Of a DNA stretch of 64,000 nt, positions 36,668 to 48,809 are shown in pieces. The stretch lies in contig QJNS01000091.1 of the NCBI GenBank assembly GCA_004154925.1, positions 211,154-275,153 on the forward strand. The letters run 5' to 3'. The DNA comes from Monosporascus cannonballus. Its lineage: Eukaryota; Ascomycota; Sordariomycetes; Xylariales. The stretch's first letter is position 1. Every line of letters begins with the position of its first letter. Made by a program: the position numbers and the translations under genes. The notes under the pieces were generated by a model. The model had not been told where the DNA came from and made no database searches. It saw nothing but the letters and a program-made list of their open reading frames with translations.

Positions 36668-37738
36668 GCAGGGTCGAAATACCACAGGAAAGGTCTTGAA
36701 TTAGTTCAAATATGAATCTTATGTCGAGTTTGGGAGTCTCACGAGCCAATTCCCGCAACTTCAATTCGAGATAGATCTTATTGTGAGTTTGGTTCTTGAC
36801 GAGGCTGTCTAACGAAACATCCTACCTCTAGGCTCAATAGAGAGGGTTGTGCCCTGGTCCAACCTTCAGTCGTTCAATTGAGGTAGCGTGAATAATCTAC
36901 CTGAAAAGAGGTTCTCAGTTCGAGTTCTTGCATTATCCATTGCTACCACGCCGAGACCGTCCCAACCATTAATGATTCCTCACCCAAGAGCTGCAGATGA
37001 ATGAATACTCTATGGGGCAACATGGCGACCCTGCGATTTAAACGCCGTAGAACGAATAGGAGACATAGGATTGCAATAGCCGTATTCCCTTCCTGGTAGG
37101 TTGAGGCCAATATTATCAGACAAAAGTGAAGCCTTCAAGGCTAAACGGAGAGCCATGGGTGTGTTGTCCTTGCTTGGACAGTAAATAAACATAAGACCAG
37201 TCCTCTCAGAGTAGTTAGTGCGTTGGTGCATGGAGGAAATATTACGACCGTGAAAGACCGTTACAGCTATTCCCACTAGCATAGTATGAAACTCATGGGC
37301 GTGTTCCAGAGTGCCGGTAACAGTAACTGAGCTGCGAAGTATGAGGAGGCCCCAAACACCATCCCATGCCCCACCACGACGCGTTTACCGGAATACATAC
37401 CGAGCGCGCAGTTTCACTTCTGCATGCCTCGTCTAACCTGGACCTCTGGGCCAGAAAAGGACGGCCGGCCCATTAATTCTCTGCAGGTCCAATTGTTGTT
37501 GGGCGTCGCAGGCAGGCCCGCCCGCGTGTGCGGCTTACTGCTACGGGCCAATGACCGGCCGGCGTGTAAGCGCCCGCCCCTGGAAAGCCCGCAAAGCGAT
37601 CCCGCCATTCAAGATTTCCGTTTCGCTTCGGCGGCGCATCAGCATCGTCGACAAATATAAAAATGGCCGTTACGCTGTCTCTCGAAGATTTGAGTGCCTC
37701 TTGCGAGGACAAAACGGAAAACGAAAATCCCCTCAAAG
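36668..37738. other. Intergenic before the HET-domain gene
   Basis: About 1.1 kb; no supported gene. The GC-rich stretch at 37430-37700 is probably the leader and promoter of the HET gene. Confidence 0.45.
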
Positions 37739-39757
37739 ATGTCAGGACCCGCATCCGGGTTGTTGCCGGATTCGGCGGAGTTATGCGGCAGCTGCGCCTG
37801 GGAGAACGACAATCACGCAACGACGTCGGGTGCCGGTAAGGACATGTATAAATCGAGACGCTACAGGCGGATCGGCCAGGTTCGGAAAGCGGCCGAGGAA
37901 GGCTGCTGGCCCTGTGGGCTATACCTCGCGGCCGTGGAGGGGTTCTGGGCCCCTGGCGACCCCGACTTCGTGGCAGGCCCGGGTGAGTTCTACCTGAGGT
38001 ACGATGCCGAAAGATTCACAATCCAGGGCCAGACGAGACATCCGATTCTACAGATTTACAGTGCCGAAGGTCAGGAAAACCTCGACGCTTTATGGAAATC
38101 ACGTGGCATAGATCTAAACTAGTCTCCAGAGCAGCCACAGGTCTACAGGTTTCCACGATCCGCTGAGCTGCCGTCCCGAGCGTCGTCCGCCGGAACCTAC
38201 AAATTCGTCAAGGACTGCCTGGACGAGTGCGTCCGGAACCACATAACCTGCCGGAAGGCAAGTCAGGGGCTAGACGAGAGATGGCCGAAGAGAATCCTGG
38301 AGATCGATCCGGCGAGCTCGCAGGTGAGGTTGGTCGGCTTTGACGAATCCATGGACCAGCGATACACGGCCTTAAGCTACTGCTGGGGCTCGGGTGAACC
38401 GCCCCTCCAGGCCACCGAGACGACGCTCCCCGTCCTGAAAGACGGCGTGAGCACCGGCGCCCTGCCGAGGACGATCGAGGACGCCGTCCGCTTCTCGCTC
38501 CGGATCGGGTCCAACCTGATCTGGATCGATTCGATGTGCATCATCCAGAACGACCCGGCGGACTGGGACGAGGAGTCGTGCAAGATGAGCACTGTCTATA
38601 GGCACGCGCTACTGACGATCGTCGCGAACTCGGCGGCGTCGTGCAACGAAGGTTTCCTGGAGAGGGAAAGGGACGCGTCGATCCTGCTCCGGGAGGTTCA
38701 GCTAGGGGACCGGTGGACGGAGATCCGCGCTAGGAAGGTGCCCCAAACCGGGCATCATCGGCCTTACAGATTCGACTGCAGCCCCGACCAGCGACACCTC
38801 GAGCCGGTGGACACGCGCGGGTGGACCCTTCAGGAGAGGCTGCTCTCCCCGCGTTCCATCGTCGTCACGGCGGGCGAAGCGCAGTGGGCGTGCCAGGCGA
38901 CGCAAGCCTGCGAATGCGGACAGGCGCCATCCGAGGTTACCACATCGAAGACATCGACATCAGAGGATGAGTGGTTCCGCGTCTTAGGGGACTATATGAC
39001 CCGCAACCTCACCAAGGATACCGACAGGCTCATCGCGCTCGCCGGCGTATCGAAGGTGATGGCACGGTCGCTACCCGGGAAGTTCTCCGCCGGGATCTGG
39101 GTCACGCCGGAGCCGACGTCCCTGACGATGCGGGGGCTCCTCTGGTGCAGGATGGCGGACATAATGCGGCCGTCCTACTCACCGAGGGAATATCTCGCTC
39201 CCAGCTGGTCCTGGGCATCCGTGGTGGGCGAGGCCACGCACGTTCAGGCCTCGAAGTTTTCCTCGTGCTCCTATCTGTCTCGGATCCTCGAGGTGGATAT
39301 CACCACGGCCACCGCAGAACCTTTCGGGAAGGTCGCGTTTGGTTTCATGCGGATGGAGGGTACGTTGCTGCGCACCACAATGAGGTGGAAACCGTCGCCG
39401 CAATGGAAGGGGTCGGCTGCGACCCTCACCTTTCCGGGAGGAAGTTCCTGTCATGTCGACGTTCCGCTGGAGAGGGTACAAATGCCAGACGGCGGTTTCA
39501 CAGTCCAAAGGCGCGCGGCCCTCAACATGGAGGATTCGGATAACCTATTCAGTGTCCTTGAGTTCCCGGAAACCGATGTCTACGTGCTACCGATGATAAA
39601 GTACTCAACTGACTACGGCACTCGTTGGATAGAGGGTCTGATATTGGGACGTTCACCCACTCTTCCCGGATATCAGCGACTTGGAACGATGTCTTTCCCC
39701 TCAGAACACACGGAGTCGGCCCAGACCAATGTGTCGGAGGAATTCTGCATATTCTGA
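37739..39757 (+). CDS. HET-domain (heterokaryon incompatibility) protein
   Basis: HET domains trigger programmed cell death when incompatible fungal individuals fuse, and are related to TIR-like modules. With a 60-nt intron at 38070-38129 the model gives 652 residues. The N-terminus has CGSCAWEND and EGCWPCGLY, the Cys-rich start usual in this family. HET blocks follow: YTALSYCWG, IEDAVRFSLRIGSNLIWIDS with MCIIQND, and MSTVYRHALLTIVANSAA. After these come GWTLQERLLSPRSIV and the Trp-rich SWSWASVVGE. An in-frame TAG at 38120-38122 would otherwise split the gene. Removing GTCAGG..CTCCAG keeps the frame, but the donor is not ideal, so a single premature stop is the alternative. The downstream frame alone (from 38324) would lack the N-terminus. 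HET genes are numerous and variable in these fungi. Confidence 0.88.
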
Positions 39758-40690
39758 GTGTATATCTACATTTGGTAAAAGCTGCTTTTTGGGACAGGAC
39801 CACGGGGCGGTGTTGGTACCAGGTTGATATCATTTGAGTGGCTACTTCCGCAATGTGATGTGGTTGTCAGCCATGCTAGGGAATACATATTACCCGCATA
39901 CCGGATAATTCATGGAACCAATGCTATTGTGTGCCATCAGGAGCAATAATCGTGCTCGCCTCCGACCCTTGATGAGCGCTCTCTGCTAATGAGCGAGCTG
40001 ATAACTGGGACAGGGAAGCTTTCGGGTCAAATGTAGAACCCCGCAATAGGATCCACGTATCCACGTATCCACGTATCGTAGGCCGCAGTAAACACACGGC
40101 GCATGCTTAATAGTGGCCGGCCACTAAGTTGAGGACATGTAGATGGTTAAATGGTTAATGATTATGCTTGGTTCACCTGTTGTCTAATGAGATATCACTG
40201 CAAGATCCGCCTAAATGACCATCATATACCTGTTGTATTGGTGCATGAATGAGCACTCTATCTGAAATCGATGTAAAGCATTACCTTTTTAGACTCACCA
40301 AGATCGCCAGCAACCAAGCTGAGACTTCACGGTTGATTTCAAACCCACGTCCTCCTTCACAGCATGGGGTAACGGGCAGGGGAACTCAAGTAAGGGCCTC
40401 GGAAAGCTCGTAACGTTCTAAGTTCACAGGCACCGCTTTATGCTACTTATACCGACATATCATTTTTCGTTCATTACTTTGGCTTGTAGCCAAAGCCTAA
40501 GAAGAATCACGTCGGATAATCATGAGCTGTACCGAGACTACCTTCTCTCTGTCGCAGGCCGATTTAGAGAAACGTCATCAACATTAGCACTATCCATACC
40601 TTACCGTATTCCAATTCATCCCATGTCCAATATAACATGTACGCGCTCCACAGTCAACTAGCACCAAATCCGCCTTCCATGCTACCCCTT
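39758..40690. other. Convergent intergenic, HET gene and beta-glucosidase
   Basis: No gene seen. A short direct repeat, (TATCCACG)x3, lies at 40052-40079. Confidence 0.5.
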
Positions 40691-42224
40691 CTAGTTCTTC
40701 TTGATGAGGCTATCGAACAGCGGCTTCATCTGCCTGCCGCTTAGCTTTTCTTGCCGTCTTTGGCCGTGCTCATAGTCGACATAGCAGCATCCGAAGCGGG
40801 TGTTGTATCCCTCGGCCCACTCGAAGTTGTCCATCAGCGACCATGCCATGTACCCCTTTACGTTGCAGCCGTCCTCGGTGATAGCGTCCGCCATAGCATG
40901 GACGTAGTCGTGGAAGTACTTGGCACGGAAGTCGTCATTGAGGATTTTCTCCTCTGGCAGTTGGGTCTCCCCCTTAATGCTAGTGCCGTTCTCCGTTACA
41001 TAGATAGGAGGATAGCCGTAGCGCTTGCTTAGCCAGTGGATGAGTTTCCGGAACCCTAGGGGGTTCGGACGCAACCAGAAGGACTCAGTCTCAGGACCAA
41101 TGCATTCGCCGTGCTTATTGTAAGCATGCGTTGTTAAGTCGCCGAGGAAGTCTTCTGGCGCCGGGTTGCCGTCACCATGCTTCACGTAGTCCGCCGTGTA
41201 GTGGTTCATGCCGTAGAAATCGTTGGAGCCCTTGACCAGAGCTAACTCCTCCGGCGTGAACTTGGGCAGACGGTCGCCGAGCTGCTTCAGCATAGAGTCG
41301 GGATACTTGCCGAAGTAGATGGGGTCGGCGAACCATGAGATGGCAAACTCGATCTTACGGTCAGCGGCCTCCACGTCTCGGGGGTCCTCGGGATCCCAAG
41401 GATATGTGTAATCTCCGTTGAGGGTAATGCCGATCTCGCCCTTGTCTTTGGGCTTGAATTCCTCGCGGTAGACTTTCACGGCCCTGCCGTGAGCAACGAG
41501 CAGATTATGGCCAACAATCCAAGGCTCCCGGCTCGAATCGCCAACGGCAGACTTCTTCCGGTCAGAAGTGTGGCCTGGGGCGAAGTAGCCGGTGCTGTAA
41601 CCGAGAATGGAGCTGCACCAGGGCTCGTTGAAGGTGATCCACTTCTTGCACTTGGGGATCGCCTTGAAGATGACGCGAGCGTAGTTCTCGAAGTCCAGAG
41701 GGAATTCCTCCCTGTTCAGTAAGCCTCCGTATCGCTTGTCGAGCTCATCGGGAAGATCCCAATGATACAGTGTGATCAGGGGCTCAATTCCAGCCTCAAT
41801 AAGGCCGTCAACGAACTTGACGTAGTGATCGATACCAGCCTGGTTGATCGGGTCATTACGGCCACCCTTCGGGATGATGCGGGACCACGAGATGGAGAAC
41901 CGGTAGGCAGGAGCGCCGAGCCTCTTCAAGAGAGCGATGTCTTCGGCAATTCGGTTGTATGAATCGCAAGCAACCGATCCGTTAACGCCGCCAGCGATCT
42001 TGTCCTTTTGAGCACAGAACGTGTCCCAAATAGATGGGCCACGGCCATCCTTGTCAACGGAGCCTTCGATCTGATAGCTAACCGGACGGGAGAATGCAAG
42101 TCAGCCTCGGAACCTTTCATCCGAATTATAAAAGAGTTTTCTCCCCCGATGCCGCCGGAAACTACAGGAAAGGGACTTACGAAGCCGTGGCAAAGCCCCA
42201 GAGGAAGTCAGAAGGCAACGACAT
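40691..42224 (-). CDS. Beta-glucosidase, glycoside hydrolase family 1
   Basis: Hydrolyses terminal beta-D-glucosyl residues, for example of cellobiose, with retention. Exons 42224-42181 and 42077-40691 (intron 103 nt, GTAAGT..TTAG) give 476 residues, the GH1 norm. The start MSLPSDFLWGFATA-SYQIEG is the N-terminal GH1 signature. The acid/base Glu is in WITFNEPW (about residue 168) and the nucleophile Glu is in IYVTENGTS (about residue 380). MAWSLMDNFEWAEGY and RFGCCYVDY close the barrel. There is no signal peptide, which fits the intracellular GH1 enzymes of filamentous fungi that cleave imported cellobiose; this role is inferred. Confidence 0.96.
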
Positions 42225-43616
42225 GTTGGAGCTTTACCAAGTACAAATTCAACCGACAGCAAGGGGGTTATCTAGCCTATACGGGGGCAAGGAAAGCCCG
42301 CTCGATCTCGCCTGGAAAAAAAAGGATATATCTGTACGAATTGTCGCCAAGGCCGTATGCGATCTGCTAGCTAGATCGCACGGGAAGAGATGTAGAGGAG
42401 GATAAGGGCGGGAAAGTGCCTCCTCTGGACGAGGCCCGGGACCTGCGTCTTCTTATATCCATCGTCACGGCGTCCCCTTCCTGGAGCTTCGTAAGAGAGT
42501 AACGAGCCAGGTATTTCCCGATTCTCCCATATCGGACCGTGACGGCCGAGGAGAACAGGCTTGTAGGATACTAACTATTCTCCAACACCATCCATGGCGA
42601 GGCAACGGACCCCTCCCGCGGGGTAATTTTGGAGGTGGGCAGGTGTAGTTAGTAGCATAGATGGACACTATACCTACTTATCGGGTGACACTGCAGGGGC
42701 ATATCGTTTAAGCATGGGACGCGCCTCTAAATTTCTCCGTGCCGGCAACTTTGATCGATGCCAGCGACGGCCCGTGTTTCCGAACATGTGACTTTCCATG
42801 TGCCAAGTATCGTGAAAACTTCGGGGGAATTTCGATTAGAAAAAGAGGGGCGAGGACCCGGAGGTGACGCTAAGACGATTACCCGCAGGCAAGGTCCCTG
42901 GTTTTCGGATTGCATCGGACTGGACACCGCTAGCCCTCCTTTAGCTAGGCATATACCTTGCATTTGCGGCGCAAAAGAGGTTGCATTTAGATCAGGAAGC
43001 GTGTGGCGTGGACACGGCTTGGTTTTGGGGTTCCCGCTGAGCCTCCAGGGACAGAGGTACGTATGATAAACATTGTCTTCCGGCCGAAGAATGCGATGGG
43101 GTATCGTATACATTGCGGGAGTTCGGGTTTTCTCCTATAGGTTGTGTGCGTCCACGAACTTGCATGACACGCTCTGCCGGTCGCTCGGGATTCGATTTAT
43201 CACACATATTCACCGCCCCCAGTTTACGTAGCTAGGTTCAAGATTGTTTTGTGCCTACGAAGTACTTGTAGCGGCTGGGAATTTCGATACTTCAACGGCC
43301 CCATCTCGCGGATTCCCGCTCGGATGCGCGGTCCAAAATCCAACGGCTACCTTCATAAGCTCACCGAAAACTGATCGGTAATGTAACTCATGACTCGCAG
43401 ATTAACTAGCGCGTAGTATTACATGAAGCAAGGCGACTGCTGCATATTAGAAATGGCGCAACCGCGCAAGTTGAAGGCGGTTTCTCCGGCGAACCGCAGA
43501 AAATGATACCCCGGAAAACCGCCTCACCTTGACGTTACCGGCATGCATCCCAAAGGCCAGGAAGGATGCAGACGCCCGGCTCGACGGTCCTCCCGAGGCG
43601 TAAGGTCGGAGAACAT
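42225..43616. promoter_or_regulatory. Promoter region of the beta-glucosidase gene; no gene seen
   Basis: 1.4 kb. Overlapping short frames on both strands (for example 42758-43066) show no domain. It includes the inverted repeat at 43475-43524. Confidence 0.45.
43475..43524. repeat. Imperfect inverted repeat, 14-15 bp arms
   Basis: Left arm AGGCGGTTTCTCCGG (43475-43489) and right arm CCGGAAAACCGCCT (43511-43524) are near-perfect reverse complements with a 21-base loop. It lies about 1.25 kb upstream of the beta-glucosidase start and just past the 3' end of the GFA gene. It could be a hairpin or a paired CGG-type binding site for Zn2Cys6 factors; I cannot tell which. Confidence 0.4.
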
Positions 43617-44446
43617 CTAAGTAGCGTTACCTTGGTCCCCGGTTTCCATCTCCCCACGTTTCCTTTTGCCATTGTTCGCCTCTTCGTCATCGTCGGCTGT
43701 CCACTCTGTGACCTCCCACTCGACGCGGATCTTACCATCTTGACTTTCTCGAGCGCCTCTAGTTGTCTGTAAATTGCCTAGACGGCTGCCCGACATCATG
43801 CTCTCGAACCATGGAATGCCGGTGGTGTCGCGTCCAATCAATTGCGAGCCAGTGTTGGCCGTGGGAGCTGCCACGATATCCATGCTGTCGTCTTCAAAGA
43901 CTCCTGGGATGAGACCTATCTCGTCCAGGCCATGGAGATCTTCCGTCAATAGGCTACCGAGCGTCAATTGGATATAATCAGCCTCGCTCCTGGGCCTCTC
44001 AGACCAGTAAGAGATCGGCGTGCCACAAAAGCCACAGAAGTGTCTCAAGGTGTGTTGTTCAGCAGGAGGGGAATAGATGCGTCGGATAGTTGAGCGTGGC
44101 TCGTCGGGAAAGAAGGCAAACGCTCGACTATGATACCAGGATAGCGGTACACGGAGGAAGGCGGAAAGAGGCGCTGCTGAAGAGATCCCTGGATCACGCT
44201 CGACGTTAGCCTCTCCGCTGAATCGCGTGGCATTCAGTCGCTAGGGAATGGGCGCCGAAAGTTCAAGTCCCATCTTTATGTTAAGCAGTCATCCGCGCCC
44301 GTGTCCATGTACAGGATGTACTTACTTTGACGAAAGTCTGAATCGAAGATGACCCGAGCTGCGCTAGAGGCGTCCTGGGGAATCTGAACGACGTACTGGT
44401 TCCTGCCGCAATGACAGGAGCCCCGCAGACAGTTGATCAAGGTCAT
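43617..44446 (-). CDS. GFA/CENP-V-domain zinc protein
   Basis: GFA proteins bind zinc through paired Cys motifs; some act on glutathione adducts of formaldehyde, but most fungal members have no proven substrate. Exons 44446-44326 and 44176-43617 (intron 149 nt, GTAAGT..CTCTTCAG) give 226 residues. The first exon supplies NCLRGSCHCGRNQYVVQIPQ with the C-x-C pair. After the join (DFRQ-TAAPLSAFLRVPLSWY), HFCGFCGTPISYWSERP supplies the C-x-x-C pair and DYIQLTLGSL follows. The C-terminal tail is acidic then basic (DDDEEANNGKRKRGE) and low in complexity. An in-frame ATG beginning just upstream of HFCGFC would give only a fragment that lacks the first zinc motif. Confidence 0.85.
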
Positions 44447-45158
44447 CTTTGGCTACTTAGGTATGGTACGCTTTGCTGTGCTGTGTAATGCTGCCGTTTG
44501 TCTCCCTGGTGCGTATGTGTGGTGTCGAGAAGAATGATCGCCGGCCTATTTGTATGTTTCGCGATTCTAAGCCTGGCAGAGTGAGTGAAGTAGGACTACG
44601 ATTTGCAACTTTTGCATATATCAGATCGGGAAGTGGAAAGGGTATCTCGAAGCTTCGTTTTCCGGGCACAATTCTTTTTCTTGGCAGCGAAACGGCGATC
44701 AACTACAGAAGTTGTGGCAGATTCAAATGACCTGATCTGACGTATGCCGCTTCTCGAAATGCCCTGGTAATTTACCCAGTACTAGGTAGCTATATGCACC
44801 CCAAGTTTAAGCAACTAGGGAAAGTGGGTAAGGGGGGGCCAGCGGGGGGGGTATCCTCTTGCCTACAGTATCAAGCCTCTCCCTAACGACTTCGTCATAC
44901 TGAGCTAACCATGGAATTGACCAATTGTAGAGAAAGATCCTGCTCCTGTACATATTACTTCACTTCAGATGCCTTTGCCCGAAGCCGATTCATTTGGGAG
45001 CCAATCAACACTTTTGTGCGTAAAAGTCGGGCTTTTCGTGAGCCATAACGTGACATGGAAGGGCTAATCGTAAAACCCGCTTCGGTGATAAAGGGGAAAT
45101 ATCTCGTCAGTGATACAAATACAGATCGGCCACCGAAATCCTTCCGTGGCCATGTTTT
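44447..45158. other. Intergenic between the GFA gene and the RCH1-like gene
   Basis: No gene seen. A run GGGGGGGCCAGCGGGGGGGG lies near 44834-44851. Confidence 0.45.
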
Positions 45159-46707
45159 CTATTTAATTTCATCGTTGGCCTCTAAATTAATCGATTTCTT
45201 CGCTGTACTCGTGCATTCGTCTGGTTTTGTAGATTCTGTATCTGTTGGGCCTTTGGTGACCTTTTCGAGCCAGTGCTTGAAGAATATGGTGAAGAACTGG
45301 GCGAGGAACACCTGTTCCACGGTGTATAGCAGGACGGGAACCTGGATGGAGGATATAGTAAAATCGTCCAGTTGAGACCACATCGAGGCAACCAACGGTA
45401 TCCCAAGGCTAGTGGTCTTTGCGGCACCGCAGAAGCAGACAGCTACGACTTGGACCGGATCCATTCTTCCGATCGTTATAGCACGCCTCAGCGTCGCGGG
45501 GAGACGTAATCCGGCTTTCGAATCAGCAATAAGAGGGTTCAGGACTCTTATCAGGGGATTCGGCGGATACGCTACGTAATAGCAGATCACTGTGAACAAA
45601 ATATACTCTGCCACGTTCATCAACACGTTGAAGGTGATGGACGAGTTCGACAGTGAATATATTGCCCCTGTTTCGAACGCCCCTGAAAAGGTCGACCTAA
45701 GAGCAATCAGCTTACGTTCCGCGATAATATCCGGAGAAATCAAAACCGTGCCAACGTACCAAACCACTGTAGCGAGCAATACCGAACTAAGCTGAGAAAG
45801 ATAGAATCTTCTCATGAACCAAGCTACCTGCTGCGGCCAGGCCCATCGAAATACTTGGCCAACAGCAAGCGGGAGCAACACACTCAGACCCAACTGTTTC
45901 ATAACTTCTGCATACATAGGACCTAAGTTGGTTGGTGGTGCAGGTCTCAGTGAATCAAATTCCGGATCGCGTGGTGGAAAGCCGTAAATCAGCCAAGGGG
46001 TCAGGATAGCGCCGGTGACATTACCAATGACGACCTCGATGATAGCGGCGGCTTCATCACCGCCCGAGTTTCTCGTCATAACCTAATTACCTTAAGCATT
46101 AGATCTCAAATGAATATTTTCATTATTATTATTACGCACCACGTTCGATGCAATAGTCGTGGGAATACAGCTAGCAACAATCATCCCGATGAGAATACTG
46201 GCCTCGATGGCTCCAGAGCTTACTCCCCCTGCGGCTATCACGATGTGGACTATGACTGATAGACCTTTAGCTTGAGCTCCTTGAGCCGGGGGGGGGGTTC
46301 AAACTCAAAAGTACGGACTTAGCTGGATGATGGGAATGAGAACGAGATTAATGCCTTGAACGACAATATGCAAGCGCCAGCTCGTTACGTGTTTTCTCAG
46401 TTTCTCAGGGGAAAGTTGCGTCGCATTTATCAGGAATATCAGAGCGACTGCGCCGTACATGATGGAGTATTCTGATCTGATGATACCCCCATTCGCCGCA
46501 ACGTCTTTAACGTTTTAGCATGTCTTAGTCACAGGCAACGACGCGAGTAGTTCACTGACGAGGGAAGAGATATGCCATCAAAGTGGCGAGGCCGAAGCCA
46601 AATATAAGCCAATTAGCCAGGCAGAAGTTTGCGATGCTTCTGACGACCTGTATTGCCTTACAAGACTTCTTGGGCTCCGAACCCCTTATCGTCGTTTGGG
46701 GACTCCT
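45159..46707 (-). CDS. RCH1/SLC10A7-like transporter (SBF-like family), start not resolved
   Basis: The yeast relative Rch1 sits in the plasma membrane and limits calcium uptake; SLC10A7 is the animal relative. Exons on the minus strand: about 46707-46560, 46504-46319, 46255-46140 and 46082-45159; introns are 55, 63 and 57 nt and all joins are in frame. Evidence by exon: ANWLIFGFGLATLMAYLFP-H, VAANGGIIRSEYSIMYGAVA, LHIVVQGINLVLIPIIQL, VASCIPTTIASNV-VMTRNS and IEVVIGNVTGAILTPWLIYG, with about ten hydrophobic segments. The C-terminal tail is polar. No ATG opens the first exon in frame: a stop lies at 46708-46710, so either a short upstream exon holds the start or the N-terminus is damaged. Intron 2 contains a run of ten G at 46288-46297. 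Confidence 0.75.
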
Positions 46708-46710
46708 TCA

Positions 46711-48809
46711 TCTTCACCGTCTTAGTGTCCTTCCGGTGTCATAGCCAGTCAGACTTGCTCAGCCCAATGAGAAAGCATGGGAACACGACCGGCGCGTCTA
46801 CAGGGTGTCCTGGCGAATGATAATAAGACGTGAAAGCCGGAGAACACAGCGTGAAAAGGGAAATCAGGTCGCTGTTATTCTAGAGATGAGGGTCCGAGGC
46901 CCCCAAAGGCCGATTTAACCCCCGGTAGCTTATTCCCGTGACCCACTATACTCTTAAACTTTCTACTCACTGTAACTTACTTATTATCTAGTTAAGAGCC
47001 TACCTTATTCGGTATTGATACGTTGGGATGGCAACTCTCTCCAGGTTGTACGCAGCCCACAGCCTGCAGCCCTCTCCCGCCATATACTCCTTTTCTCAAT
47101 CACGATGCACAATGCCATATATGGCCTCTAGGTTTAACAATTAAACTTTTAACATTTACGACCATGAAGATACTCATAAGACGAAAGAGAGTTTGATAAC
47201 TTCGGCAGGATCAACCTTTCAGGTGTTATATATTATTCGTGCTGGATGTCGATGAAACAAGCTCTAGATGTTTTCCGCCGCAACACCCTCCTAGGCCACC
47301 CGAAATACTCGTCATCTGTCAAACACGGCTTGGAGGGTCCGGGGGTAGCTACAGCGCTGCGACACTTCAGCGAATTGTCCGTAGCTAACGGGCCCGTTGA
47401 AGCTGTTCCCCCTTTCTGTGTCTGGGTCCATCTTTCGATTGAGCTAACCTCGGTGACCGTACTGACTGTCCAAGTGGTTAGTGTGATTATGGTATCTCGC
47501 TCTTTAACAATCGCATTAACTGGGCTGGTTGTCTTAATACGTCTATTGAGCAAGACTCTTTTCTGGTGCCATTCTAGCTGAGGAGAAGGGGGACGTTCTC
47601 GATACAAGCCTTACGTCCTTTAGCTGGGTAGAAGTTGAATGAGAAAAAAAAGATGTCGAGCGACGGGAGTTTCCTGAAGCTAGAAACAGCCGAATTAATA
47701 GAATGGCGCGACTTGAGCTTTGTAGCATTTGCAGCCCTACGAGCGTTCGGGTGAGAAGCCTTAGGTAACAGGTCCTCGGAGAAAGGGTCTTGCTATGGTT
47801 CATTACGAGCTTGACATTTGAGAATAGCATCTTCATACAGCCCCAATACGTTGACACCGTTGAATTATAAGGGCAGAAGACGATATACATGCCCTGATTG
47901 CCTTCTCTTTTCGTGGGCTCCCACAGGAACCTCCCAAGAGCTTCCGCAGTCTAGTACGGCGACGGATATGGCAATCTTCTCGATGCTCAACAGTGGGAGA
48001 ATTGCTAAAAACTTGTAGTATGGTCATGTAACTTGAACAGTTTAGTTATCAACCTTCCAACCAGGTTCAGCACAGGTCACTGTTAGGAAAATTTCATTGG
48101 TAACAATCGGTAGGCTTTCACGGCAGACTCGCGACACGGGTGTCCTCCACCGACGGTCCTCAGGTAGGAGGGGCATGCATCGTATTGGGAAACCAGAATT
48201 TCATTAGTCAGGCCAGCCAGCACTGAGGGATACAGACTGGCAGCAGGTAATTAGATTAACTCGCACCCCTTTCCACACTATCCTGAATCTGATGGTATTT
48301 GACCCATCTACATTATCGTAGACAGAAACGAAACAATTCCGATGGAAGAGCAACCATAACGGACCCGGTAGCCCCGTACCAACTATGAGAACAAAACTTG
48401 GCTTCTTATACCTAATAGCCATGTCGAGAGGCATCAACCACCGATCAAACCGGATCGAGCCCGAACATTGAATACCCTTCGAGTGTCTGACGAAGATATA
48501 CTTTCGCCTAACCGCTGCAGTGTGACGTTTCGCTTGTAATAGTTCCTGCGAGAGGAGGATCCAAGGAATGCGTTTAGGGATGCAAGATCTCGTAGCACCG
48601 CTCTTCCTATCGAGGGTTTGCCGAAGTTAGCGCCCGCATCGCCCCTGCTGCTCAGATGGTCATCCCCCTGAAAGGCGCGTCGAATGGGCCCGGCGCTGCG
48701 TAGATTATGGAAGTAGTCGTATTCTCGGTTTGGTGGAGTGTAAAATTCCCCTCCGCGAACATGTTCGCAAATTCTGGAGGATGAAAATGGCTGTTCGAGA
48801 CACGGTACG
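46711..48809. other. Gene-poor stretch, no supported gene
   Basis: Frames at 47233-47607 (minus) and 48434-48997 (minus) are longer than average. The second is a wrong-frame shadow of the secreted-protein gene. The first shows no domain and no usable start context. Confidence 0.4.

Noticed and set aside
38971..39543. Plus-strand frame of 190 codons within the HET gene
   Set aside because: A shifted frame of the HET coding region with no domain.
47233..47607. Minus-strand frame of 124 codons
   Set aside because: No recognisable domain, signal peptide or splice partner; it overlaps an equally long plus-strand frame (47246-47581).
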